From assembly GCA_016650175.1 (NCBI GenBank), contig JAENWG010000001.1:1-64000 (forward strand): a DNA stretch of 64,000 bases. Reading direction: 5' to 3'. The position numbers and the translations under genes are program-made. Origin of the DNA: Peptostreptococcaceae bacterium (GTDB lineage Bacteria > Bacillota > Clostridia > Peptostreptococcales > Anaerovoracaceae). Each line of letters opens with the position of its first letter. Within the stretch, counting starts at the first letter, position 1. The notes under the pieces are model-generated. The model did not search any database and had not been told where the DNA came from. It saw only the letters and a program-made list of their open reading frames with translations. Shown one piece after another: positions 19,348-28,123 of this stretch.

Positions 19348-19784
19348 ATATCAACCTTCCACATTATAATTGCGTTTTCACCATTATCTTCATAATAGTT
19401 TTTTCTAATTCCTAAATTCTTAAATCCAAACTTTTCGTATAACTTAATCCCAGCTACATTACTTTCTCTTACTTCTAACGAAAGAGCATTTGTTCCCTTT
19501 GTTTTAGCTATTTCTATAACCTGTTCTAAAAGCTTAGTAGCTATTGATCGCCTTCTGTATTCAGGAAGTACCGATACATTCGTAATATCGCCCTCATCTA
19601 ATACGAACCATATTCCAAGGTATCCGACTACCATGCCATCAACATCCGCGACTATTAAAGTAGCCAATTCATTTATTTCTATTTCGCGCTTTATCGAATT
19701 CTTTGACCAAGGAGTGGTAAAACATTTATTTTCTACATTTACAATATCATCTATATCTTCACTGACAGCAAGTCTAATATTCAT
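19341..19784 (-). CDS. rimI: GNAT acetyltransferase RimI (ribosomal protein bS18 N-acetyltransferase)
   Basis: A 147-residue GNAT fold protein with the acetyl-CoA-binding motif VLPEYRRRSIATKLLEQVI. The C-terminal LEVRESNVAGIKLYEKFGFKNLGIRKNYY is typical of RimI, which acetylates the N-terminal alanine of ribosomal protein S18. Its position between tsaB and tsaD is the classic bacterial arrangement. It overlaps tsaD by seven bases. Confidence 0.93.
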   Translation of the reverse strand: MNIRLAVSEDIDDIVNVENKCFTTPWSKNSIKREIEINELATLIVADVDGMVVGYLGIWFVLDEGDITNVSVLPEYRRRSIATKLLEQVIEIAKTKGTNALSLEVRESNVAGIKLYEKFGFKNLGIRKNYYEDNGENAIIMWKVDIC

Positions 19785-20479
19785 TACAGCTTACCTTCGT
19801 CTAGCTTTTGTTGCGCTTCAGGCTTACGCATATAATCTGGATGTACATCATAAACTCGAATTAAATCACCATTAACATATTTTTTTAATGCTGCTTTTGC
19901 TACAAGTTCAGCGGACTGGTGTCTTACTTCTTCTTCAGTAAATTTAAATTTTAGCCCTACTTCATTCATATTTTCACTGATTATTTCTTCATACGCATCT
20001 ATACCATCACCATAAAATATGACATTCTCCGGTTTTTTTTCTTTTAATATATCTAAGATTTCTGTAAGCATATATGGTCCTGCCTTTAAAACCTCTTCTT
20101 CGCCTTTATATATAGCTCCATACACCTGTCCTCTTCTAGCATTTATTATCGGACAAATCATTTCATTAATTTCTAATTCTTTAAAACTTTCTAGTGTGCC
20201 AATCTCTATGCAAGGTAGTTTAAGCACTTGCGCTATTGCTCTTGCCGTAGTTACACCTATTCTAATACCCGTAAACGAACCAGGACCAACGGATACTGCT
20301 ATCGCAGATAAATCTTCCTTTTTGATGCCCATATCTTTAATACAGGTATCTGCTAAAAGGGTTAGATCTTTTAAATGATTAAAATTATCATATGATTTAT
20401 GGACACAAAAATTACCACCATCATCAATTAATGCTGTTGACCCATATTTACCTGTTGTCTCAAACGCTAATATGTACAT
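19784..20479 (-). CDS. tsaB: t6A biosynthesis scaffold protein TsaB
   Basis: An ASKHA-fold partner of TsaD needed for t6A formation, itself without the TsaD metal site. The N-terminus MYILAFETTGKYGSTALID and the block VGPGSFTGIRIGVTTARAIA are diagnostic. The 231-residue length is normal. It overlaps tsaE by 13 bases and abuts rimI, forming one translationally coupled cluster. Confidence 0.96.
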   Translation of the reverse strand: MYILAFETTGKYGSTALIDDGGNFCVHKSYDNFNHLKDLTLLADTCIKDMGIKKEDLSAIAVSVGPGSFTGIRIGVTTARAIAQVLKLPCIEIGTLESFKELEINEMICPIINARRGQVYGAIYKGEEEVLKAGPYMLTEILDILKEKKPENVIFYGDGIDAYEEIISENMNEVGLKFKFTEEEVRHQSAELVAKAALKKYVNGDLIRVYDVHPDYMRKPEAQQKLDEGKL

Positions 20480-20886
20480 CTATAAATCCTTTCGTCATCG
20501 TTAATGCCTTGTTCAATTTCAATAGTCACTCGGTTTTCCGGAAGAGAATCTATTACTTTATCTGCCCATTCTACTACACATACTCCGTTACCATAGAAAT
20601 ATTCATCTGCTCCTATTTCAAAAAGCTCCTCTTCATTTTCTATTCTATATACATCAAAGTGGAAGAGAGGTATTCTTCCACTTTGGTATTCTTTTACTAT
20701 TGTAAAAGTTGGGCTATTAACGTTTTCCTTAATACCTAGACCTTCTGCAATGTATTTGGTTAAGGTAGTTTTACCTGTACCCAAGTCACCTATTAGGGCA
20801 ACTACATCACCTGGCTTAAGCATTTTCGCTAATTTAAGTCCATATTCTCTTGTTTCTTTTTCGTTACTAATATTTATTATTTCCAA
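20467..20886 (-). CDS. tsaE: tRNA threonylcarbamoyladenosine biosynthesis ATPase TsaE
   Basis: An ATPase that drives the TsaBD cycle. The Walker A motif reads GDLGTGKTTLTKYIA, followed by NSPTFTIVKEY, FHFDVYRI and VVEWADKV, all family motifs. The start at 20886 is a TTG with AAGGA eight bases upstream; no in-frame ATG lies nearby. It begins only 11 bases after the ribU stop, so it may be transcribed from the riboswitch-controlled ribU promoter. Confidence 0.95.
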   Translation of the reverse strand: MEIINISNEKETREYGLKLAKMLKPGDVVALIGDLGTGKTTLTKYIAEGLGIKENVNSPTFTIVKEYQSGRIPLFHFDVYRIENEEELFEIGADEYFYGNGVCVVEWADKVIDSLPENRVTIEIEQGINDDERIYRCTY

Positions 20887-20897
20887 ATCAGCATTCC

Positions 20898-21446
20898 TTA
20901 TTCATTATGTAAAAATTTTGAAATCCTCTTATAAACTAAGAACGTGATTGTTCCGTTTATTCCGCCTTTTAATAAATTAAATGGCACTATAATTGGTAAA
21001 AGCATATCTTTAACAGCCTCTACCGGCACGCCCATAAATATAGGTGTAACTACTAAGTTCATTATACACATTATTACCGTCATTACAAACACACCAATTA
21101 CTATTGCTACTATTGCAGTTTTTCTGGTTTTGCTTCTCTGGTAAAGAACTCCCACTATAACAGCAAATGCTCCTGTTGCAATGAAATGCATAATGAATCC
21201 ATAGATACCATCTCCTCCAAGCACAAAGGCTTGAATAAACGACACTACTAAAGTGACCAAGATTCCAGCTATAGGTCCAAACGCAAACGCCGTAATATAA
21301 ATCGGAATATCTGCAGGATCATAAACTAAAAATGGTGCAAGTGGGAATGGAATCCTTATTAATAGGACCAACACACAGGATATGGCAACCATCATTGCCA
21401 GCTTTACCATCTTCTTGGTATTCATTGAATTACTACTTGTTCTCAT
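20898..21446 (-). CDS. ribU: Riboflavin ECF transporter substrate-binding protein RibU
   Basis: The S component of an energy-coupling-factor importer that captures riboflavin in the membrane. Six hydrophobic segments are evident. Conserved features are LLIRIPFPLAPFLVYDPADIP near the first loop and GPIAGILVTLVVSF. An FMN riboswitch and an intrinsic terminator lie directly upstream, which confirms the riboflavin specificity. The ATG has AGGAGG eight to nine bases upstream. The ATPase and EcfT subunits are not in the window and are presumably shared from elsewhere. The t6A genes follow after 11 bases. Confidence 0.95.
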   Translation of the reverse strand: MRTSSNSMNTKKMVKLAMMVAISCVLVLLIRIPFPLAPFLVYDPADIPIYITAFAFGPIAGILVTLVVSFIQAFVLGGDGIYGFIMHFIATGAFAVIVGVLYQRSKTRKTAIVAIVIGVFVMTVIMCIMNLVVTPIFMGVPVEAVKDMLLPIIVPFNLLKGGINGTITFLVYKRISKFLHNE

Positions 21447-21485
21447 AACATCTTCCTCCTAAATAATTTGGAATCTGTCAGGCAA

Positions 21486-21514
21486 TTAAAAAGCCTTGAA
21501 AATAAATTCAAGGC
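21486..21514 (-). terminator. Riboswitch expression platform: intrinsic terminator before ribU
   Basis: On the minus strand GCCTTGAA, a six-base loop and TTCAAGGC are followed by TTTTTAATT. It lies between the FMN aptamer and the ribU start, so FMN binding should cause premature termination. Confidence 0.88.
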
Positions 21515-21540
21515 AAACAAAACAACAAATTAAAATTCGC

Positions 21541-21666
21541 GTTTCTTTCATCCGGACTATACCGTCGGTATGGGATTTACACCCATTCAGCTTTCGCTCG
21601 TGGACTTATGGTTTTACCAATTACCACCGGTGAGGATTTGCGCCTCGCCCTGAAACAGATCTTTCT
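21541..21666 (-). promoter_or_regulatory. FMN riboswitch (RFN element)
   Basis: Read on the minus strand the RFN conserved blocks appear in order: TTTCAGGGCGAGGCGCAAATC, CCTCACCGGTGGTAA, CCACGAGCGAAAGC, TGTAAATCCCATACCGACGG and TATAGTCCGGATGAAAG. The aptamer is complete and sits in the ribU leader. It senses flavin mononucleotide and reduces riboflavin uptake when FMN is plentiful. Confidence 0.97.
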
Positions 21667-21686
21667 TTTAGTATATTACATCAAAA

Positions 21687-23117
21687 TTAAATACATGTCA
21701 ACTTGTATATAGCCTCTGCATAAATTTTTGTCATCAATACGAATTTATCTAAATTAATTCTTTCGTTCTTTTGATGCATCCTATCCTCATCATCTGGGAA
21801 AGCTCCACCAAAAGCAACGATGTTTTTAGTCGCTCTTGCATATGTACCACCGCCTATAACAAGCGGTTTACTATCTATATCACCTGTATGGTTTTGATAA
21901 ACGTCCATCAGTGTTTTAATCATTGGATCATCAGGTTCCTTATATATAGGCTTTTGTAATTTTTCCTTAATTAATCCGATTTTTTCTTTTTTCAAAAGAA
22001 TGTTCAGACCACTATATATATCTTCTTCAGTAAAAGAAACCGGGTATCTGGCATTTACAACCAGCTGTACTGCTTTATTAGTCATTTCCATCATTCCTAC
22101 GTTTACAGTAAGAGGTCCGGAAGCTTCATCATAAAGATTAATACCTAAACTTTTTCCGTCTACTTCAAAGCCAATATTTTTGTTATAGAAACAAACAAAG
22201 TCATTCGTTTCTTCAAAAGCAAAATTCAGTTTGCCTAAGAATTTCATCATAATCGAAATCGCATTTAATCCTGATTCAGGACTAGCTCCATGAGCTGATA
22301 CTCCATGAGTAGTTATTTCAAGTGATTTCCCAATTCCTTTAAAGTTTATTTTGTAATTGCTTTCTTTTCTGTATAACGATCCTAATTCCTTAATATTATC
22401 GTAAGCATCTCTGTCTTCACATTTTATTACTGCTCTTGCAAAATCAGGAACCATATTAGGAGCATTTCCTGCTTTTATACTAGTTAGCTCAAGACCTTTA
22501 CTATTTTTGTTTTCAGAAAACTTCCTGGCAAAACTAAAATAGATTATTCCCTTTTCTCCGTTTATAGCTGGAAATTCTCCATCAGGTGTTATTCCGAAAT
22601 CCGGTGCCTTAGTTTTAGAAAGATAATAATCCATACCTTTCCATCCCGTTTCCTCGTCTAATCCTAATATTAATCGTATATTCTTCTTAGGTACTATGTT
22701 AGCTTGTTTAAGCGCCTTCATAGCATAAAGACACGCTATAACCGGGCCCTTATCATCAGTAGTCCCTCTTCCATACATCCAATTATCTACTATTTCTGCA
22801 CCGTATGGAGCATGTTCCCAATCACTACCTTCAGGAACAACATCAAGATGACCTATTATTGCAAAAGTTTCTTTAGCATCTTCTCCTTTAAATTCAATGT
22901 GACCACCGTAATTATCGATGTTTGTAGTTTCAAACCCAAATTCTTCACCAATATCTAGAGTCCTTTTATATACATTCTGAACATCCTCACCAAAAGGATA
23001 TACTTCCCCCTCAGGCAAATAAACAGGATCATTTAAAACACTTTTCATCCTTATAACTTCTGCTAGGGTTTCGATCATCTCTTCTTTATTAGCTTCTACG
23101 TGATCAAGATATGTCAT
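21687..23117 (-). CDS. Sapep/PepV-type metallo-dipeptidase (M20)
   Basis: Hydrolyses dipeptides in the cytosol using two metal ions. The M20 motifs are GHLDVVPEGSDWEHAPY, GRGTTDDKGPV and LGLDEETGWKGMDYYL. The C-terminal histidine region reads VIGGGTYARATKNIVAFG, and the length of 476 residues suits PepV. GGAG lies seven bases before the ATG. A second, clearly diverged PepV-type gene occurs at 49939-51330 inside the mosaic island. It is followed directly by the FMN riboswitch of the next unit (20 bases), so its own terminator is not evident. Confidence 0.93.
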   Translation of the reverse strand: MTYLDHVEANKEEMIETLAEVIRMKSVLNDPVYLPEGEVYPFGEDVQNVYKRTLDIGEEFGFETTNIDNYGGHIEFKGEDAKETFAIIGHLDVVPEGSDWEHAPYGAEIVDNWMYGRGTTDDKGPVIACLYAMKALKQANIVPKKNIRLILGLDEETGWKGMDYYLSKTKAPDFGITPDGEFPAINGEKGIIYFSFARKFSENKNSKGLELTSIKAGNAPNMVPDFARAVIKCEDRDAYDNIKELGSLYRKESNYKINFKGIGKSLEITTHGVSAHGASPESGLNAISIMMKFLGKLNFAFEETNDFVCFYNKNIGFEVDGKSLGINLYDEASGPLTVNVGMMEMTNKAVQLVVNARYPVSFTEEDIYSGLNILLKKEKIGLIKEKLQKPIYKEPDDPMIKTLMDVYQNHTGDIDSKPLVIGGGTYARATKNIVAFGGAFPDDEDRMHQKNERINLDKFVLMTKIYAEAIYKLTCI

Positions 23118-23119
23118 TA

Positions 23120-23344
23120 TTAAACTCCTTGGACTCCTTGGATTTCAGGATAGCTTTGTTTTAAAATTTTAAAAACAACACCTTGTAATGTTTGCTGAGA
23201 ACTAGGACATCCTGCGCAGTGACCTTTTAGTCTAACTTTTACAATTTTATCCTCTGTATATTCAACAAATTCAATATCTCCGCCATCTCTTTGTAGTGCT
23301 GGTCTAATAACCTCTATCGCTGCTTTAATTTTATCTTCCATCAT
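23120..23344 (-). CDS. NifU C-terminal-domain protein (Fe-S cluster carrier)
   Basis: A 74-residue Nfu domain: IEVIRPALQRDGGDIEFVEY at the N-terminus, then the cluster-binding CAGCPSSQQTLQ (CxxC motif), ending in EIQGVQGV. Such small proteins hold a [4Fe-4S] cluster between subunits and deliver it to target enzymes. AGGAG precedes two adjacent ATGs (23344 and 23341); either may be used. It lies just ahead of PepV and may be co-transcribed. Confidence 0.93.
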   Translation of the reverse strand: MMEDKIKAAIEVIRPALQRDGGDIEFVEYTEDKIVKVRLKGHCAGCPSSQQTLQGVVFKILKQSYPEIQGVQGV

Positions 23345-23358
23345 AATTTCTCCTTTTT

Positions 23359-24672
23359 TTATTCTTTATCAGTTTCTTCTTCAACTACGGGTTCTACTTC
23401 AACTGCCTTAAGATCTTCTGGACTTTCTATAGTTTGTATAACCTGTTCTTTATTTATTGTTATACTATCATCATTTGCCCTATAATCAAGTACAGATTTA
23501 CCATTTACTATTGTCGCAATGTTTATTGTTCTTACAGGGTTTCCATCATTAGAAAACCTAAACGTTCCTGTAACACATTTCAAATTATATGTATCTGCTA
23601 GTGCATCTCTAATCTCATCTCTATCCGTAGTCCCTGCGGTATTAATAGCATTCATTATTAATAAATATGCATCATATCCTAGCGCTACGTTATCAGAAGG
23701 AACAGCATCCTCACCGTATTTAAGTTGGTATTCTAAAAGAAACTTGCTAGCTTCCGATGAAGTATTGGCATCTATTTCATTATCTTCATTAACTACTGCA
23801 TCTGACGGGAAAGCCACCTTAATTTCAGGATGCTTTATCATCATGTCAAAAAACTCTTGATTATTCCAATCACTTGTTCCTATAAACGTAATATCCGTCA
23901 TTTCATTTTCTTCAAATTGAGTAAAAATCAAATCAGCCTTATTAACAGCTACTGGCATAAAAATGGCCTTTGCCTTAGACTCTTTAACTTTATCCAAAAG
24001 GTCTGTGAAATCAATTTCATCTATTGATATAGATGTATTTAACACAAGTGCATGGCTATCGCTATCATAAGAATCAACTTTATCCTTAAAGTTTCTAATA
24101 ACAGAAACATGAGAATCATCGTTATGAATCTTAATAATTCCAACATTTTTAACCTTCAAACGTTCAACTGCATATTCTGCTAAAGATTCTCCCATCATAG
24201 ACTCTAAAACACTTACTCTAAAATAGTAGTCGTTGTCCACTGTTATTAAAGGATTAATGCAAGACGGAGTTATTGTAGGTATTTCAGCTTTTAATATTTT
24301 CTTACTCGCAGTCAGTGAGCAAACTTCTCCTGCACTGCCTATTATTGCAACAGGGTCAAGCTTAATCAAACCTTCTATAGCACTTTCTGATGTATAAATA
24401 TTGGATTGATTATCTAATACAATCAATTCTACATCTTTACCTAATACATTACCATAGATACTGTTTGCAAGTTCTATTCCTTTGATTTCATCATTCCCCT
24501 GCACAGAATATTCTCCGGTTTGAGCTTCAAATACTCCTATAATAATCTTAGTTTCAGAGTCATTTGACAGATAAGTCTGTTCAAAAATATTGTAAGTTGA
24601 ACAACTTGCTAATGCTCCTATAAGTACCGTTATACTTACTAGCGTAGCTAGCCATTTTTTTAAATTCATCAT
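23359..24672 (-). CDS. Branched-chain-amino-acid-type substrate-binding lipoprotein
   Basis: The N-terminus has a lipoprotein signal peptide with lipobox LASC (Cys at about 24). The mature part is a type I periplasmic-binding fold: IIIGVFEAQTGEYSVQGNDEIKGIELA and PVAIIGSAGEVCSLTASKKI, as in LivJ/LivK-like proteins. A glutamate-rich C-terminal tail ends in EEETDKE. No permease or ATPase genes are adjacent, so it is an orphan component that either works with a distant transporter or senses ligands. Neighbours are nifU-like downstream and dusB upstream with short gaps, so expression may be linked to housekeeping genes. Confidence 0.85.
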   Translation of the reverse strand: MMNLKKWLATLVSITVLIGALASCSTYNIFEQTYLSNDSETKIIIGVFEAQTGEYSVQGNDEIKGIELANSIYGNVLGKDVELIVLDNQSNIYTSESAIEGLIKLDPVAIIGSAGEVCSLTASKKILKAEIPTITPSCINPLITVDNDYYFRVSVLESMMGESLAEYAVERLKVKNVGIIKIHNDDSHVSVIRNFKDKVDSYDSDSHALVLNTSISIDEIDFTDLLDKVKESKAKAIFMPVAVNKADLIFTQFEENEMTDITFIGTSDWNNQEFFDMMIKHPEIKVAFPSDAVVNEDNEIDANTSSEASKFLLEYQLKYGEDAVPSDNVALGYDAYLLIMNAINTAGTTDRDEIRDALADTYNLKCVTGTFRFSNDGNPVRTINIATIVNGKSVLDYRANDDSITINKEQVIQTIESPEDLKAVEVEPVVEEETDKE

Positions 24673-24687
24673 AATACCTTCCTATAG

Positions 24688-25653
24688 TTAAATACCTTTT
24701 ATCGCTTCTCTTAGAAGCTGAGCCGAATCAATATTATTCACTATGTTTCTAAATGAAGAAGAGTTAGGAACACCTTTAGTATACCAACCTAAGTGTTTCC
24801 TCATTTCTCTTACCGCTACTCGTTCTCCTTTATTAATAGCTATTAAATCGAAGTGCCTAAGCATTACATCTTTCTTTTCTTCAATTGTCGGTCTAGGTAT
24901 GTCAAAGTCACCTTCATAAGCGGCTATAAGCTCTCTAAATATCCAAGGATTACCTAGCGCTCCTCTTGCAACCATAACAAAATCACAACCAGTTTCATTA
25001 ATCATGTCAATGCCATCTTTCGCCGAATGAACATCTCCATTTCCTATTACCGGTATATTTACCTCTTCCTTAACTTTCTTAATTATTTCCCAATTCGCTT
25101 TGCCGCTATAAAATTGTTCTCTTGTTCTTCCATGAACAGCAACAGCCGAGGCTCCGCCCGCTTCTATTGCTTTAGCTACTAAAACAGCATTTATATCCTC
25201 TTCGCCAAAACCCATTCTGATTTTAGCAGTAATTGGCTTTTTAGTAACTTTTACTAGTTTCTCAATTATGTCATATATCAAATCTACTTGTTTAAGTAAT
25301 GCTGATCCTTCTCCATTTTTTACTATTTTAGGTACCGGACAACCCATATTAACATCAATTAAAGCTGCATCAAATGGTTCTAAAATCTTTACCGCTTCAG
25401 CCATGATATCGGGTTCTGCACCGAATATCTGTATACCTACTGGCTTTTCTCCTTCAGAAATGTTAATCATATCTTTTGATTTTCTGTCTCCATAAAAAAG
25501 ACCCTTTGCACTGATCATTTCGGTATATAGCATAGCAGCACCGTAATCTTTACAGATAATTCTCATTGCTTCATCTGTAACTCCTGCAAGGGGTGCAAGG
25601 AAAAACGGATTGTCAAAAGTAATATTCCCAATCTTTGTATTAAACTTAGTCAT
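24688..25653 (-). CDS. dusB: tRNA-dihydrouridine synthase DusB
   Basis: A flavoprotein that reduces uridines in the tRNA D-loop. The TIM barrel opens with FFLAPLAGVTDEAMR. The active site is in DVNMGCPVPKIVKNGEGSAL with its catalytic cysteine, followed by TAKIRMGF, VHGRTREQFYSGKANW and VMVARGALGNPW. At 321 residues it is of usual length. It starts one base after the coaX stop, in line with the widespread coaX-dusB arrangement. Confidence 0.95.
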   Translation of the reverse strand: MTKFNTKIGNITFDNPFFLAPLAGVTDEAMRIICKDYGAAMLYTEMISAKGLFYGDRKSKDMINISEGEKPVGIQIFGAEPDIMAEAVKILEPFDAALIDVNMGCPVPKIVKNGEGSALLKQVDLIYDIIEKLVKVTKKPITAKIRMGFGEEDINAVLVAKAIEAGGASAVAVHGRTREQFYSGKANWEIIKKVKEEVNIPVIGNGDVHSAKDGIDMINETGCDFVMVARGALGNPWIFRELIAAYEGDFDIPRPTIEEKKDVMLRHFDLIAINKGERVAVREMRKHLGWYTKGVPNSSSFRNIVNNIDSAQLLREAIKGI

Positions 25654-25654
25654 A

Positions 25655-26527
25655 TTAATCTAATATAAACTCCATTTTTTCTTCATCATTCATAACATAG
25701 GTTTTATGTTTATCACCATTGTTATCATGTCTGAGTTTTTTGTTATTCTTGTTTTTATCATATATTACTTGAAGTCCTTCTAATGTAAGAAGTTTATCTA
25801 TATAATCTATACACTCAAGTCCACTTTCTACCATAGTAGCAAGTCCACCTGTTGCTATTACTTTTACTTCTTCTTCAGTTCCGCAAATTTCTATCAGTTC
25901 CTTTTTCATAGTTCGAACTATATAGTCAACTACGCCCATGTGTCCATATATTAAACCTGATTGCATACTTTCTATAGTATTCTTACATATGGTTTGTCCT
26001 GGCATTTCCAGTTCAACTTTAGGTAGCTTTGAAGTCTTTTCAAAGAGCGCTTCAGATGAAATCTTTAGTCCGGGAGCAATTGTACCTCCGAGGTACTCAC
26101 CTTTGCCTGTTACAGCGCAAAATGTAGTAGCAGTACCAAAATCAATTATAATTAACGGTCCACCGTATTTTGCATGCGCTGATACCGCATTAACTATTCT
26201 ATCCGCACCAACCTGTTTAGGATTATCATATTTTACTATAAGTCCCGTTTTTACTCCTGAGGCTATTACTATAGCTTTTTTCTTGAAGTATTTTTGTGAC
26301 ATATGTTGTAACGTAAATAAAACAGAAGGTACTACAGTAGATATTATCATATCGTCAATTTCTGAGGGGGCAATCCCTTCATAATAAAAAAGTTGATATA
26401 TAAGCATACCGTATTCGTCAGCACTTTTTCGAATATCTGTTTCCAGTCTCCAATTAGTTACCAGTTTTCCTTCATCGAAAACACCAAGTACAATATTACT
26501 GTTGCCTACGTCAAAAGCTAATAGCAT
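25655..26527 (-). CDS. coaX: Type III pantothenate kinase CoaX
   Basis: Phosphorylates pantothenate in the first step of coenzyme A synthesis. The ASKHA motifs are FDVGNSNIVLGVF, GADRIVNAVSAHAKYGGPLIIIDFGTATTF and GGTIAPGL. The family usually ends near the LTLEGL strand at about 255-260 residues. Here some 30 extra, mostly polar residues follow (KNNKKLRHDNNGDKHKTY and beyond). The extension has no recognisable fold. AGGAGG lies seven bases before the ATG. It is located between pucR and dusB in the conserved tilS-ftsH-coaX-dusB neighbourhood. Confidence 0.95.
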   Translation of the reverse strand: MLLAFDVGNSNIVLGVFDEGKLVTNWRLETDIRKSADEYGMLIYQLFYYEGIAPSEIDDMIISTVVPSVLFTLQHMSQKYFKKKAIVIASGVKTGLIVKYDNPKQVGADRIVNAVSAHAKYGGPLIIIDFGTATTFCAVTGKGEYLGGTIAPGLKISSEALFEKTSKLPKVELEMPGQTICKNTIESMQSGLIYGHMGVVDYIVRTMKKELIEICGTEEEVKVIATGGLATMVESGLECIDYIDKLLTLEGLQVIYDKNKNNKKLRHDNNGDKHKTYVMNDEEKMEFILD

Positions 26528-26539
26528 TATTCTGCCTCC

Positions 26540-28114
26540 TTAAACTACCTGTTCCAGTCTTTGTAGAGCTAATGCCATAGTTAGACCTGGTATTACTCTA
26601 TTTCCGGTAATTTCTGCTCCTAGAATTTCGTTGATTCTCTTTAGTCTATATTGAACAGTATTGGTGTGAATATTCATAAAAGACGCAGTTTTGTTACTGT
26701 TCATTCCCGCATCCAATACAAATGTTTCCAATGTTTCTAATAGTTGTTTTGCCTTGTTAGGTGCTAATTCTCTATTAAAGGATTCTAATAGATCCAAGTA
26801 AGTCTTTTTAAGATGTCCATTTTGAATATGTATGTTTATGCAATTGCTAACAAGTGCCAATTCATATTTAGTAAATACTCTCTTGTATGGGAATACACTT
26901 TCTACAAAAGTCCATGTCTCATTTATGAGCTTGAATCCATCTGCAGCTCCTTCTATTCCGTCTATACCTGTAACATGGAAAACCCTAACTTCTTTACGTT
27001 TTTCTTTAAGTTTATCAAAAAGAGCCAGACAAACAACTTTGTCAGACACTTCATCCTCTTCCGAAGAGTTTTTTAATATTACACCATAGGTTTCTTCGTC
27101 TTCAACAACTTTAATTAATTTAAAATCATTACTTTCGTTAAACTCATTCATGGCTTTTATTCCATCTTCATTTTCTATGCCTGATGCATAAAACACACCG
27201 ATAATTTTATCATTTCCAAGATCTGCTTCATCTTTAATGCTGTATCCTAGGCTTTTATTACCTCTAAATAGAGCTTTTACAAATTCTGTAGTTGCATCAC
27301 TTTCCGGTGTATATTTCCACATACCTATAGCAAGTTCAATGATTTCTGCTAATTTAGTAATTTCTCCAGCAGAGTAATTATCTTCATTGTCTACTATAAA
27401 TAGAAAATATTTTTCTTTTGCTATAACCACAGGTCCCCAATAAGTAAGAACACCGTTTACATCAACTAAAGTATATACTCCAGTTTTTTCAAATGTCTTT
27501 TTCTTACCAAGCTTGACTGCCTCTTCTATAGAAGTTCTATGTCTTGTTTCTACACTAAGTACTGGATTAAACTCCTCGCTAAGGAGCACTACTTGAAAGT
27601 CATTTTTCAGTGCAGATTCTCTTAAAGCCGCCTGAAAACTAGAGTGCTTTTCAAAATTAAGCAGATGATAAATAGTATTATTTATCAAACTATTCTTAAA
27701 GTTATCACCATATAGAATTTTATCCTGGATTTGTTCTAATACATTTGAATATGTAATCTCGCTGTTAGTAAATAGCGAAACCAAAGGAAAGTTTAACATT
27801 TCAGCTAATTCTACAACTTTGTTATTTACACTTTTAACTCCATCATTAGTACAAAATATTACAAGTGCTGATACTGAAGATTTTGCTAAACCTCTTACAA
27901 AGTCGCATTGCAAATCTATATCATCTACACATTGCCAAAAATGTGTAAGAACAAGTTGTTCTTTCACGCCATTGTTTTTTATACCAATCTCAAGATTCGT
28001 CTCATCTAGTACCGATATGGTTCTAACTCTATTTTCAAGTTTTTTATTACCGGCCATAACAATACTATTTTTGAACACTTCTAATTGTAAACAGTCTCTA
28101 ATTGTAATCTTCAT
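26540..28114 (-). CDS. PucR-type transcriptional regulator
   Basis: A 524-residue regulator. The N-terminal PucR ligand-sensing domain starts MKITIRDCLQLEVFKNSIVMAG. A middle GGDEF-like/CdaR region follows, and the C-terminal PucR helix-turn-helix reads TASFMNIHTNTVQYRLKRINEILG. Members control purine, amino acid or sugar-diacid use. The ligand cannot be predicted here. The gene lies between ftsH and coaX with AGGAG just before the ATG inside the ftsH end. Its regulation of neighbouring housekeeping genes is unproven. Confidence 0.88.
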   Translation of the reverse strand: MKITIRDCLQLEVFKNSIVMAGNKKLENRVRTISVLDETNLEIGIKNNGVKEQLVLTHFWQCVDDIDLQCDFVRGLAKSSVSALVIFCTNDGVKSVNNKVVELAEMLNFPLVSLFTNSEITYSNVLEQIQDKILYGDNFKNSLINNTIYHLLNFEKHSSFQAALRESALKNDFQVVLLSEEFNPVLSVETRHRTSIEEAVKLGKKKTFEKTGVYTLVDVNGVLTYWGPVVIAKEKYFLFIVDNEDNYSAGEITKLAEIIELAIGMWKYTPESDATTEFVKALFRGNKSLGYSIKDEADLGNDKIIGVFYASGIENEDGIKAMNEFNESNDFKLIKVVEDEETYGVILKNSSEEDEVSDKVVCLALFDKLKEKRKEVRVFHVTGIDGIEGAADGFKLINETWTFVESVFPYKRVFTKYELALVSNCINIHIQNGHLKKTYLDLLESFNRELAPNKAKQLLETLETFVLDAGMNSNKTASFMNIHTNTVQYRLKRINEILGAEITGNRVIPGLTMALALQRLEQVV

Positions 28115-28123
28115 CTCAATCTC

